DNA from: Acidisphaera sp. S103
GTDB lineage: Bacteria; Pseudomonadota; Alphaproteobacteria; Acetobacterales; Acetobacteraceae
Length of the DNA: 48,601 bases
Direction: 5' to 3'
Assembly (NCBI RefSeq): GCF_009765975.1
Contig: NZ_LMUJ01000104.1
Coordinates: forward strand, 1 to 48,601
Shown here: positions 8,884-17,603 of the stretch, piece by piece
How the letters are laid out: each line of letters begins with the position of its first letter
Numbering within the stretch: the stretch's first letter is position 1
Made by a program: the position numbers and the translations under genes
The notes under the pieces: model-generated
What the model saw: the letters and a program-made list of their open reading frames with translations, nothing else
Databases searched by the model: none
What the model was told of the DNA's origin: nothing

Positions 8884-10131
8884 GTTCCAGCTTCGTTCGA
8901 GTGGTCGGGATTGATGTCGGGCCTGGAAGAAGGGAATGAGCTATGGAACGGTCATCGTTGACCTCGAACGCCATCAGGTGGTCGACCTCCTGGCGGATCG
9001 CTCGGCGGCATCCACCGCAAACTGGTTGCGGAAGCACAAGGAGGTCGAGGTCGTCAACCGGGACCGAGCGGGCCTCTATGCCGATGGTGCACGGCAGGAT
9101 GCACCACAGGCAGGACAGGTCGCCGATCGCTTCCATCTGCTGCAGAACTTCAGGGAAACCGTCGAGCGGCAGCTTGGCCGGTTTGAGGCGCCGATCCGGG
9201 GAACAGTGGTTGTCGCGGGAACCGATGAAGGCGGGGCGGAGCGGACGGGCGTCCTCATTCCACGCGGACGATCCGAAGTTGCGGAGCACGAGGAAGCAAC
9301 ACGGCGTGGCCGAACCGCCGCACGCCAAGCCTTGTTCGATCAAATCAGAGCCCTTTTCGAGGCCGGCAGGACGATCAGGGAGATCGCTCAAGAGCTGGGA
9401 CTGGGCCGTCGCCGTGTCGAGCGTTGGGTGCGGCTCATCGCCATGCCGGAGCGGAATACAATGGCACCAAAAGTCTGCACCCCGGCCTATTTCGGGGCGC
9501 TCCTGGCGCGCCGATGGGCTGAAGGGATCACCACGGTACGGATCCTGCTCGCCGAGATCCATCAGCATGGTTACCCGGCTCCTACGACCATCTGGCGCGT
9601 TTTCTCGCGCCCTGGCGAAACGCTGCGGCGCCACTCGGTGGGGCGCCGAAAGAAGCGTCTTCTGCATTGAACCATGATGCGCAGGTGCCACTGCGGCTGC
9701 CAGCACTGGACCCAATGACGGGGCACCAGATCTCGCCATTGACTGCGGCGGCGCTCTGCGTCAAGCCACGCGGCCAGATGACTGACCGGCAGATCGTCAA
9801 CGTCGACGTGCTCAAAGCGGCCTCGGGGGAATTCACCACGATGCGCCAACTGGCGATGCGGTTCCGCGGTCTGCTTCGTGGCGGGACGGTTGAGAAGCTG
9901 GACGCCTGGCTGGGTGATGCCCGTCAATGCGGCATCTTTGAAATGCGGCGTTTCGCGCAGACGTTGCGGCAGGATATCGGCGCGGTTCGCAATGCTATGC
10001 TGGAATCATGGAGCAATGGGCAAGCGGAGGGGCAGAACAATCGATTAAAAACTCTCAAACGCTCAATGTACGGCCGAGCCGGCATCGATTTGCTTCGTGC
10101 TCGGGTGATGCCGCTTCATGAGCCGGGCTAG
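8884..10131 (+). pseudogene. ISL3 family transposase, 5' truncated and frameshifted
   Basis: The zinc-ribbon and helix-turn-helix N-terminus of an ISL3 transposase is missing; the match begins at about RVVGID near 8899. The DDE core is then clear: YGTVIVDLERHQVVDLLADR, the strand DRAGLYADGARQDAP and VADRFHLLQN. A small frame disturbance lies near 8915. A one-base deletion near 9579 shifts the frame within the segment GYP, after which the gene continues as YDHLARFLAPWRNAAAPLGG and ends with WSNGQAEGQNNRLKTLKRSM, which holds the catalytic Glu. The deleted base is a G of a GGGCTC run. The element is defective. Confidence 0.8.
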
Positions 10132-10180
10132 CACCGAGATCGCGCCAGATCCTTCTCGCGTTGCGCTAACATAAAATGGC

Positions 10181-10216
10181 CGTTCGCTTGACAACGAACG
10201 CTAACGAAACTTAGCT
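10181..10216 (+). promoter_or_regulatory. Candidate promoter and operator of the ABC operon
   Basis: TTGACA at 10188-10193 is followed, 17 bases later, by TTAGCT as a weak -10 box. The -35 box sits inside an inverted repeat with CGTTCG at 10181-10186 and CGAACG at 10195-10200. A repressor bound here would cover the -35 box. The LacI-type regulator encoded at 16036-17115 is the obvious candidate, by inference only. Confidence 0.35.
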
Positions 10217-10255
10217 TATGAAATCGTTTTCCCTATTGGAGGCTTCCGCATCGGG

Positions 10256-11137
10256 ATGGTTGCATCGCGGCTGCTGAAAGAGGCGCCTGGAACCGAGCGA
10301 GGTCCACACTGGCTCCTGCTGGCTCCCAACCTAGCCTGGCTTCTGCTGTTCATGGTCGGGCCTCTCAGCCTCCTGGCAGTCATCAGTTTCAAGACCTACG
10401 AGCCGGGCCGTGGCATCCTCAACATGTGGCAACTTGGCAACTACGCGAAGTTCCTAACCGATCCGTTCTATCTTGGGGTCCTGGGGTCCACGCTCGTAAC
10501 CGGTGCGTGCGTCACCGCCTTAACCCTCCTTTTTGGTTTTCCACTCGCCTACACACTCGCCCACACCCGCGGCTGGCGGCGCTCGGCACTCTACATTGGT
10601 GTGCTGATGCCCTTGCTGACCAGTGCCGTGGTCCGAACCTTTGGCTGGATGATCCTGCTCGGCAACAATGGCTTCATCAATCGCACGCTTCTGCAATGGG
10701 CATGGATTGATCATCCCCTGCGGCTGATGTACAATCTATCCGGAGTCGTCATCGCGCTGACGGAGGTCTTGCTCCCATTTATGGTGCTGGCGCTCGACGC
10801 CGCGTTGCTGAACATCGATCCGTCGGTCGTGGAGGCTGCCCGCAATGTGGGCGGCAGCCGGATGCGCGTGTTCTTCAGTATTACCCTGCCGCTTGCAGTG
10901 CCGGGCATCGTCTCCGGCTCGATCCTTGTCTTTTCGCTCAGCATCAGCGCCTTCGTGACGCCGAGCCTGATCGGCGGGGCGCAAGTCAGGCTGATGCCGA
11001 CAGTGATCTACCAACAAGCTATGGCGCTGCTCGACTGGCCGTTCGGGGCGGCGATCGCCTTCATCATGCTGGTCGCCATCGCCTTGCTGCTGATCCCGGC
11101 GCTCACGCTAGTTGAGCGGCGAAGCCGCCTCGCATGA
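10256..11137 (+). CDS. ABC transporter permease (PotB type)
   Basis: This 293-residue inner-membrane protein has about six hydrophobic segments, the first at residues 23-45 (LLLAPNLAWLLLFMVGPLSLL). It belongs to the binding-protein-dependent permeases (PF00528) of the polyamine/iron/thiamine-like group. The cytoplasmic EAA loop that docks the ATPase is clear at EAARNVGGSRMRVFFSITLP, close to residue 200. The gene starts at ATG 10256 with the better GGAGG about 14 bases upstream. It is the first gene of an operon; its stop lies 13 bases before the second permease start. The substrate cannot be read from the permease; the downstream M81 peptidase hints at a peptide-like, opine-like or amine compound. 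Confidence 0.85.
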   Translation: MVASRLLKEAPGTERGPHWLLLAPNLAWLLLFMVGPLSLLAVISFKTYEPGRGILNMWQLGNYAKFLTDPFYLGVLGSTLVTGACVTALTLLFGFPLAYTLAHTRGWRRSALYIGVLMPLLTSAVVRTFGWMILLGNNGFINRTLLQWAWIDHPLRLMYNLSGVVIALTEVLLPFMVLALDAALLNIDPSVVEAARNVGGSRMRVFFSITLPLAVPGIVSGSILVFSLSISAFVTPSLIGGAQVRLMPTVIYQQAMALLDWPFGAAIAFIMLVAIALLLIPALTLVERRSRLA

Positions 11138-11150
11138 AGCGCGCCTGAAC

Positions 11151-11915
11151 ATGCTGCGCGTCGTCAACACGGTCATTCTGATCTACCTGCTGGCCCCTAT
11201 CATCGTCGTGGTTGCGACGGCCTTCGGTACCTCGCCGTACCCAGTTTTCCCACCCGTCGGCCTGACCCTGAAATGGTTCGACCGGTTTCTAAGCAACCCG
11301 GATCTAGTTCGTTCGACCGAACTCAGTGCCGCCCTCAGCTTCGTGAGTACGCTCTGCGCAACGACGATCGGCACCCTGGCGGCGCTCGCGCTGGTGCGTC
11401 ACCGCTTTCGCGCCAAGGTGGTTATCTCGGCGCTGCTTCTGTCACCGATCCTGTTTCCCACAATCGTGCTCGGTCTCGCCCTGTTGGTTGCTTTCACCCG
11501 CATCGGGCTTGCCCAGACTTTTGCGGGTCTGGTCGCTGCACATACCGTGTTGATCACACCCTTCGTCATACGTCTTGTCATGGCCAGCCTTGCTGACCTG
11601 GACGGCTCGATCGAGGAGGCAGCGCGCAACCTGGGATCGGGGCGGCTGCGTACTTTCTTCCTCATTACACTTCCGATCATCCGGCCCGGCCTGCTCGCCG
11701 GCGCGCTGTTCGGCTTCATCATCTCCTTCGATGAACTCGTCGTCACCCTGTTTCTCGCCGGACCCGGCCTACAAACGTTGCCGATCCGTATTTTCTCTTC
11801 AATCGAGTATTCGAGCGATCCAACAATTTCGGCGATCTCGAGCTGCTTGATCGCGACCTGGATCATATTCGGCGTTCCGGTGTACATGCGCTTCCTGGCG
11901 GTGCAGCGTGCGTAG
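11151..11915 (+). CDS. ABC transporter permease (PotC type)
   Basis: The 254-residue protein is the second permease of the transporter. It opens with a hydrophobic segment (VVNTVILIYLLAPIIVVVAT) and has six predicted membrane segments. The EAA loop reads EEAARNLGSGRLRTFFLITLP near residue 155, and FIISFDELVVTLFLAGP is typical of PotC-like subunits, which form a heterodimer with PotB-like proteins. I chose ATG 11151; an in-frame TTG at 11112 inside the upstream gene would add 13 poor residues. Its last 8 bases overlap the GTG start of the ATPase gene, a sign of translational coupling. Confidence 0.85.
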   Translation: MLRVVNTVILIYLLAPIIVVVATAFGTSPYPVFPPVGLTLKWFDRFLSNPDLVRSTELSAALSFVSTLCATTIGTLAALALVRHRFRAKVVISALLLSPILFPTIVLGLALLVAFTRIGLAQTFAGLVAAHTVLITPFVIRLVMASLADLDGSIEEAARNLGSGRLRTFFLITLPIIRPGLLAGALFGFIISFDELVVTLFLAGPGLQTLPIRIFSSIEYSSDPTISAISSCLIATWIIFGVPVYMRFLAVQRA

Positions 11916-12978
11916 CGCGGGGCGCCCAGCGGATCTTCGCCTGGTTGGCCTATCGAAAATCTATGGTGATCTCGCGGCCGTGCACGACGTCAGCCTCGAC
12001 GTTGCGCCGGGTGAGTTCGTTGCCCTGCTCGGCCCCTCCGGCTGCGGCAAGACAACCACGCTTCGCATGGTGGCAGGTTTCGTGCCGCCGAGCGCAGGTG
12101 CTGTGTTCGTCGGCGACGCCGACGTGACCCGTTTGCCGCCGGAGCGACGGGACATAGGCATGGTGTTTCAGAACTACGCCCTGTTCCCGCACATGACGGT
12201 CCGCGCCAACATCGAGTTCGGGCTGAAGTGCCATCGCCTGGCGCGTGCTGAGCGTGTCCAGCGCACTGCCGACGTCATCGATCTCGTCGGCCTCGGCACC
12301 ATGGCTGACCGCTACCCGCGCCAACTCTCCGGTGGCCAACAGCAGCGCGTCGCGCTCGCACGCGTCATGGCATTGCGCCCGCGTCTGCTGCTGTTCGACG
12401 AACCACTGTCAAACCTTGACGCTAAGCTGCGTGAGCAGATGCGCGACGAAATACTCAGACTGCAACGGCAGAGCGGCGTGACCGCACTGTTCGTGACCCA
12501 CGACCGGGACGAAGCGATGACGATGGCGGACCGCATCGTTGTCATGTCGAAGGGGCGGGTGGAGCAGGTCGGCACGCCTGCCGACATCTACGATCACCCG
12601 TGCACCCGCTTCGTTGCCGATTTTATCGGTGCAGCCAATTTCTTTGAAGGTGCGGTGGAAGGGCCGGGCGATTGCCGCGTCTTCCGCTGTCGCGGCGGCC
12701 ACGTGCTACCGCTGCCCACGAATGCACCGTCTGCCACCACGCTCGCCGTAAGGCCCGAGCGCATCGCGTTTGTGGCGCCTACGACCGACGGCGCGCTCGC
12801 AGGCATCGTGACGCGCGTCCGACACGTCGCTTCGGTCATTGAGTATCTGGTGACGCTGCCATCGGGCGAGGTTGTGAGCGCCCAGGTGCAACGTCGGCAC
12901 GCAGTGCCGCAATTCTGTGAGGGGGAGGCCGTCGCAATCACCTGGCCGCCCGCGGACTCTATCCTGCTTCCATCCTGA
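11908..12978 (+). CDS. ABC transporter ATP-binding protein (PotA type)
   Basis: This 356-residue protein is the ATPase of the transporter. All ABC motifs are present: Walker A GPSGCGKTTT (about residue 43), Q-loop VFQNYALFPH, signature LSGGQQQRVALARVMA, Walker B RLLLFDEPLSNLD, and the switch His in FVTHDRDEAM. The last 110 residues form a TOBE-like regulatory domain (TTLAVRPERIAFV, then ASVIEYLVTLPSGEVVSAQV), as in PotA and related proteins. Translation starts at GTG 11908, which overlaps the end of the second permease gene. It pairs with the two permeases and the periplasmic protein encoded at 15000-16046. Confidence 0.92.
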   Translation: MRSAGRPADLRLVGLSKIYGDLAAVHDVSLDVAPGEFVALLGPSGCGKTTTLRMVAGFVPPSAGAVFVGDADVTRLPPERRDIGMVFQNYALFPHMTVRANIEFGLKCHRLARAERVQRTADVIDLVGLGTMADRYPRQLSGGQQQRVALARVMALRPRLLLFDEPLSNLDAKLREQMRDEILRLQRQSGVTALFVTHDRDEAMTMADRIVVMSKGRVEQVGTPADIYDHPCTRFVADFIGAANFFEGAVEGPGDCRVFRCRGGHVLPLPTNAPSATTLAVRPERIAFVAPTTDGALAGIVTRVRHVASVIEYLVTLPSGEVVSAQVQRRHAVPQFCEGEAVAITWPPADSILLPS

Positions 12979-12994
12979 CGCGACAAGGAAACGC

Positions 12995-14455
12995 ATGACG
13001 CATCTCTTCATGGCCTGCCTCGGCACCGAGACGAACAGCTTCTCGCCGATCCCAACCGGGATGCAGGAATTCGCCGACACGATGCTATGCCACGGAAACG
13101 GGGCTGCCAACGGCCGCCACCCGATCGCGGAGCCTCTCCGCGTCTGGCGACGCCTTGCTGAGGAACGCCAGATGCGCGTGAGCGAAAGCCTCTCTGCCTT
13201 CGCGGAGCCCGGTGGCATGACGGCAGGCGCGACCTACGAGGCGCTGCGCGACGAAATTCTTGCCGATCTGCGGAGCGCCCTGCCTGTCGAGATCGTCCTG
13301 CTCTCGCTGCACGGGGCAATGATCGCGGAGGGTTATCCCGATGCCGAGGGCGACCTGCTGGCGCGGGTCCGCGAGCTGGCTGGGCCGAAGGCAACGATCG
13401 GGGTTGAATATGACCTACATGTCCATCTGACCGAGGCGAAGACACGGCCCGCCAACGTCGTCGTGACCTACAAGGAATATCCGCACACCGATATTGGCGA
13501 ACGGGCGCACGAAGTCTTTGCGCTGGCCGAAAGGGCCGCATCCGCGACCATTGTCCCGACAACCGCCGTCCGGCGTTGCGGCATCAACGCCTATCTGCCG
13601 ACCACCGCAGGAGCAATGCGTGATTTCGTAACGGAGATGCGGCGGGCCGAACGCACCGAAGGCGTACTCTCTGTCTCACTCGCGCACGGCTTTCCCCATG
13701 GCGACGTGGCGGACCTCGCGGCACGGCTTGTCGTCATAACGGACAACGACCCTGCCAAGGCTCAGACGCTCGCTAACTCGCTGGCCGCGAAGCTTTGGGA
13801 AACGCGGGAGGCGCTCCGGCCGAATTATCTCTCGATCGACGCGGCACTCGACGAAGCCATACGGTCGGAGGGACCGGTCGTGCTTGCTGATACATCGGAC
13901 AATGCAGGCTGCGGGGCGGCCAACGACTCGACCTTCATCCTGCGCCGCATGCTCGAGCGCGGGCTGACCAGCGTCGTCAGTGCCAATTACTGGGACCCGG
14001 TGGCGGTGCGCTTCTGCTTCGCCGCTGGGGTGGGCGGGACTTTGCGGCTGCGATTGGGCGGCAAAGCCGGACCGGATTCTGGCGAGCCAGTGGATCTTTC
14101 GGTGCGAGTGATGGCAGTCCAGCGCGACGCAACGCAGACGTTCAACGGATTCCAGGTCCCAATCGGTGATACGGTCTGGGTGCAGGGCGAGGGGATTGAT
14201 CTTATTCTCAATACGCATCGCTTTCAAACGGGACACCCGGACATGATGACGCAACTGGGGCTCGACCCGGCGACGCGGCATATCATCGTCGTGAAATCGA
14301 CGCAGCACTTCTATGCCGGCTTCGCCCCGATCGCGCGCAAGGTCCTCTATGTCGCCGGACCTGGCACCTCCAATCCAGACACACGAGCCCTCAGCTATCA
14401 GCATGTCGAAATGCCGTTCTGGCCGCGCGACCAAGACGCTTTTGCCACCATCTGA
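12995..14455 (+). CDS. M81 family metallopeptidase (MlrC-like)
   Basis: The 486-residue protein belongs to the M81 family, typified by MlrC of microcystin-degrading sphingomonads. The N-terminal domain starts with the conserved HLFMACLGTETNSFSP, and the metal-site motifs LSLHGAMIAEG, EYDLHVHLTEA and EYPHTDIGERA follow in order. The C-terminal MlrC domain is present with VLADTSDNAGCGAANDST and VVKSTQHFYAGFAP. MlrC hydrolyses small linear peptides, but most M81 proteins in ABC operons have unknown substrates and probably cleave an imported amide. ATG 12995 has AAGGA six bases upstream. The length equals the family norm. The gene sits 16 bases after the ATPase gene, so import and hydrolysis are probably coupled. 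Confidence 0.88.
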   Translation: MTHLFMACLGTETNSFSPIPTGMQEFADTMLCHGNGAANGRHPIAEPLRVWRRLAEERQMRVSESLSAFAEPGGMTAGATYEALRDEILADLRSALPVEIVLLSLHGAMIAEGYPDAEGDLLARVRELAGPKATIGVEYDLHVHLTEAKTRPANVVVTYKEYPHTDIGERAHEVFALAERAASATIVPTTAVRRCGINAYLPTTAGAMRDFVTEMRRAERTEGVLSVSLAHGFPHGDVADLAARLVVITDNDPAKAQTLANSLAAKLWETREALRPNYLSIDAALDEAIRSEGPVVLADTSDNAGCGAANDSTFILRRMLERGLTSVVSANYWDPVAVRFCFAAGVGGTLRLRLGGKAGPDSGEPVDLSVRVMAVQRDATQTFNGFQVPIGDTVWVQGEGIDLILNTHRFQTGHPDMMTQLGLDPATRHIIVVKSTQHFYAGFAPIARKVLYVAGPGTSNPDTRALSYQHVEMPFWPRDQDAFATI

Positions 14456-14467
14456 CAGGATACCCGA

Positions 14468-14971
14468 ATGCAACAGAACCGATCCATCGAAGAACGCCTG
14501 GCAATCGCCGAGGCCACGCTCGAGATTACACGACTGAAGGCGATTTATGCCGAATGCGCCGATGGCAAATACACCGACGCGCACCAGAAGAAGTCGAGTG
14601 ATGAACGGGATGAGGTGGCGCGGCAGCAGGCAAACTGCTTCACAGAAGACGGTGAGTTCCATGCCGGAGTCTTTGGTTCGGTAAAGGGCCACGCCGCATT
14701 GTTCGAGAACTTCCGCTCGAAGCCGTTCGTCTTCGCGATGCACGTCTTCACCAATCCGGTAATCGATGTCGATCCGGTGGCTGGGACAGCGACGGGACGC
14801 TGGCTGCATCATCTGTTCGTCACCGAGGACGAAACGGGTCGTGCAATGCACGGCATGGGCTACACTTTCGATGAGTACAAGCAGGTGGATGGTCGGTGGC
14901 TGTTCAGCCGTGTCGAGACCCGCCTGAAGTTCTTCGTGCCATTCAATCAGGCCTGGTCATCGGCACAATAA
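14468..14971 (+). CDS. SnoaL-like / NTF2-like protein
   Basis: This 167-residue protein has the alpha plus beta layout of SnoaL-like polyketide cyclase-type proteins: an N-terminal helix with LEITRLKAIYAECADGKY, the segment CFTEDGEFHAGVFGSVKG, HVFTNPVIDVDPVAGTATG, and YTFDEYKQVDGRWLFSR. Such proteins act as isomerases, dehydratases or small-ligand binders, and the residues seen do not decide which. The AGGA seven bases before ATG 14468 makes a good start. It is 12 bases after the M81 gene and 28 bases before the binding-protein gene, so it is a member of the same operon and may act on the product released by the peptidase. That role is inference. Confidence 0.75.
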   Translation: MQQNRSIEERLAIAEATLEITRLKAIYAECADGKYTDAHQKKSSDERDEVARQQANCFTEDGEFHAGVFGSVKGHAALFENFRSKPFVFAMHVFTNPVIDVDPVAGTATGRWLHHLFVTEDETGRAMHGMGYTFDEYKQVDGRWLFSRVETRLKFFVPFNQAWSSAQ

Positions 14972-14999
14972 TCGGATCCGTAACCATGGAGATCGCAGA

Positions 15000-16046
15000 A
15001 TGCCCAACATTACCCGCCGCGCCGCGATTGCCGCGGCGAGCGCACTGCCCGTGGTCGCGCTCGCACCGCGCATCGCACGCGCCGAAACCCAACTCGACGT
15101 CACGGTAAACGGCGGCACTTTTCTCGACGGCTGGCACAAGACCGTGATTGAGCCGTTCGAGCGTGCCAATCCCGGCGTACGGATCCGCGTGGTTGAGGGG
15201 CTGACCTACCAGAGCGTGGCGCTCATGCGTGCGCAGAAGGGCAGTCCGACCGTAGATGTCATCATGATGGACGATGTCGCGGCGACTGAGGCGGCGGGCG
15301 AGGGGCTCGTGCATCCGCTGAGCCTCGACACGGTGCCGAACCTGCAGCAGATCTATCCAGACTTTCGTGTAGCGGGTGATGCCTATACGAAAATCTACTA
15401 CGTGCCGGAAGTCATCGCGTATAATACCGAACTGGTGAAGACGCCGCCCACCTCATGGCAGGACCTGTGGGACGCAAAATACAAAGGGCGGCTGGCTGTC
15501 TATAATCTCGACGGCGCGGTCGGCATGATGTTCTTCCTGATAGTCAACCAGATGGCAGGCGGAACCATCGAGAATGCCGATCCAGGCTTCGCCGCGATGC
15601 GCAAGCTGAAACCGGACGTGCTGACCTATCCGACACAGCACGCGCAGGTCAGCCAGCTCTTCACACAAGGTGACATAGTAATCGCCCCATGGGTGTCGGA
15701 CCGCGCGAATACGCTCAATGAGAGCGGCGCTCCGATCGCCTGGACCATGCCGAAGGAGGGATCGGTAATGGCGGAGGGCACGCTGGCAATTGCGAAGGGC
15801 ACCAAAAACCTCGATATGGCGTTAAAATATGTCAACTTCGCAATTGGGGCCGGCGTGCAGGCCGACAATGCGCGGACATTCTTCGTCGCTCCGGTCAACC
15901 AGCAGGCGACGTTGGACGAAAAAACACGACGTATCGTGCCGAATGGAGCAGAGGCGCTGAAGCTGATCCGGCGGCCTGACTGGAAAAGCGTCAATCAGCA
16001 CCGAGCACAGTGGATCGACCGCTGGAACCGCGAGATCATCGGCTGA
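15000..16046 (+). CDS. Periplasmic solute-binding protein (PotD type)
   Basis: The 348-residue protein is an extracellular solute-binding protein of the spermidine/putrescine-like class. It starts with a twin-arginine style leader: TRRAAIAAASALPVVALAP, with a probable cut after ARA near residue 29. The mature protein shows YYVPEVIAYNTELVKTPPTS, WQDLWDAKYKGRLAVYNLDG and the late hinge region, as in this family. It would capture the substrate in the periplasm and hand it to the two permeases. Placing the binding-protein gene last in the operon, after the peptidase, is a little unusual. Its final 11 bases overlap tail to tail with the LacI-type gene on the other strand. GGAG lies 10 bases before ATG 15000. 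Confidence 0.88.
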   Translation: MPNITRRAAIAAASALPVVALAPRIARAETQLDVTVNGGTFLDGWHKTVIEPFERANPGVRIRVVEGLTYQSVALMRAQKGSPTVDVIMMDDVAATEAAGEGLVHPLSLDTVPNLQQIYPDFRVAGDAYTKIYYVPEVIAYNTELVKTPPTSWQDLWDAKYKGRLAVYNLDGAVGMMFFLIVNQMAGGTIENADPGFAAMRKLKPDVLTYPTQHAQVSQLFTQGDIVIAPWVSDRANTLNESGAPIAWTMPKEGSVMAEGTLAIAKGTKNLDMALKYVNFAIGAGVQADNARTFFVAPVNQQATLDEKTRRIVPNGAEALKLIRRPDWKSVNQHRAQWIDRWNREIIG

Positions 16047-17115
16047 AACGTTCGGGCGCGCGGCTGGCCCCCACAGCATCCGGTCCGAGGTGCAGGCAGT
16101 CGGCCGAGACGAGGTCGTAGGGGATCATCAGCACCTCGCTCTGGTCCGGCGCGGCGACCTGCCAAAAGGCTTGCAGCAAGTTCGTGATCGCTGGGCCGTA
16201 CGCCTCATGCGCGACGCGCACGGTGCCGAGCCAGGGTGCCAGGAATTCGTTGACCGGGCTGCCGTCGAAGCCGAACAACGTGATGTCGCGTCCCGGCTGA
16301 AGCCCGACTTCCCGGCCGGCACGGGCCACGCCATAGGCAATCTCGTCACTCGTGCAGAAAATCGATCGCGGCGGTTCCGCGCCTGCAAACAGCGGCTTGC
16401 TCCGAAGATAGCCTTCTTCCTTGCTGAAATCCGTCAGCGGAACGCAGGTCACCGCGCCGGGACATTGCGCCGTGGCGCGGAAGCGCTTGACGAAGCCACA
16501 CACGCGTTCACGCGTCGCTGAGGAGGCAAGCGGACCATGGACGACGGTGACCGGCTCCAGCCGATTCGCTACAAAGTAGTCGGCGACAGCGGCGGCAGCG
16601 GTCAGGTTATCGGTGCCGATGAATGGGGCATCCAGTTGGCCGGGAAAGCGACGGTTCACCAAGACGATGGGCTCAGCGTTCTCGACTGCGTGGCGCAGCC
16701 CCGGGCTCTCCACCGCACCCAGGAGAACAATGCCGCAGGCGAGCTGCAGCCGCATTTCCCGCAGCACTTCATCCTGCCGCGTGGGAGACTCGTCAGTCGT
16801 GCACAGGACCATGATCTTGCCATGCTCTCGCAGCGCCCGCTCGAGTGATCCGGCGATAGCCTGGTTGTAGGTGTTGAACCGATCGGGGATAACGAGCGCC
16901 ACGATCTCGCTGCGCCCGCTCCGTAAGGCACTACCGGCGCGCGAGGGGACGTAGTTGAGCTTGTTTATCGCCGCCTGAACGCGGCGGCGTGTCGCATCCG
17001 ACACCTTCCCAACCTGGCCGTTGACGACGCGCGAGACCGTGGCTTTGGACACGCGTGCCAGCTCCGCCACCACGTCGATCGAAGGCGAGCCCTTTAGTCG
17101 GTGCTGCAACGACAC
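16036..17115 (-). CDS. LacI family transcriptional regulator
   Basis: The 359-residue protein is a LacI/GalR regulator. The helix-turn-helix is at residues 10-35 (IDVVAELARVSKATVSRVVN) followed by the hinge helix region (RRRVQAAINKLNYVPSRAGS). The ligand-binding domain then follows the periplasmic-binding-protein fold, with IVALVIPDRFNTYNQAIAGS and ITLFGFDGSP as landmarks. I chose GTG 17115 because GGGGGTGG lies four bases upstream; a longer version from 17190 has an unlikely N-terminus. It points toward the ABC operon and overlaps the 3' end of its last gene by 11 bases. It is likely to control that operon, responding to the transported compound or a breakdown product. Confidence 0.9.
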   Translation of the reverse strand: MSLQHRLKGSPSIDVVAELARVSKATVSRVVNGQVGKVSDATRRRVQAAINKLNYVPSRAGSALRSGRSEIVALVIPDRFNTYNQAIAGSLERALREHGKIMVLCTTDESPTRQDEVLREMRLQLACGIVLLGAVESPGLRHAVENAEPIVLVNRRFPGQLDAPFIGTDNLTAAAAVADYFVANRLEPVTVVHGPLASSATRERVCGFVKRFRATAQCPGAVTCVPLTDFSKEEGYLRSKPLFAGAEPPRSIFCTSDEIAYGVARAGREVGLQPGRDITLFGFDGSPVNEFLAPWLGTVRVAHEAYGPAITNLLQAFWQVAAPDQSEVLMIPYDLVSADCLHLGPDAVGASRAPERFSR

Positions 17116-17603
17116 GTATCCACCCCCGTAAGTGCGCCGAAATGTCACGTGCGGCGGTTCGGATATGCTGCCTGCCCACGGCAAACACAAGCACGAGTCC
17201 GTTCCTTTATCAGGTTCAGATTCCGACGCGCATCATGGATGCAATTGTCTTTCGTGACTCTGCCCCTCATCGAACTCCCGGCCTACCGATCTGAACCGGT
17301 ACTGCGTCGGCAGCGACCGCGGCGATATAACGGCGAAGCAACATGGGAGACAGTACACCCGGTTCGCCTTCGGCGAGCGATGTCCCGCGGGGACGAGGTT
17401 CGAACGACTGCGTATAACGTCCTGCACGTCGGTCCCTGGGCCGGCACAGAGTGCGCCATAAAGATGCAGCGTCCGGCCTTCGCACCCGATCATGAGGCGG
17501 CCCGGTGCCGACCTCGAAGAGAAGCACGAGCTCCGCGACGACGGGATGCGCGGCGAAGAACAGGCGATTGACCCGGCCGAATCCCAACCATGCGCTGATC
17601 TGG
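17116..17603. other. Intergenic region between LacI gene and integrase
   Basis: No gene is supported in these 488 bases. The first 100 bases should contain the promoter of the LacI-type gene. Open frames on both strands in 17230-17600 overlap each other, lack ribosome-binding sites and have no recognisable motif, so I leave them out. It may be degraded DNA left by the element that brought the recombinase. Confidence 0.5.

Noticed and set aside
13676..14851. 391-codon minus-strand frame opposite the M81 gene
   Set aside because: It is the antisense shadow of the M81 and SnoaL-like genes and has no recognisable domain.
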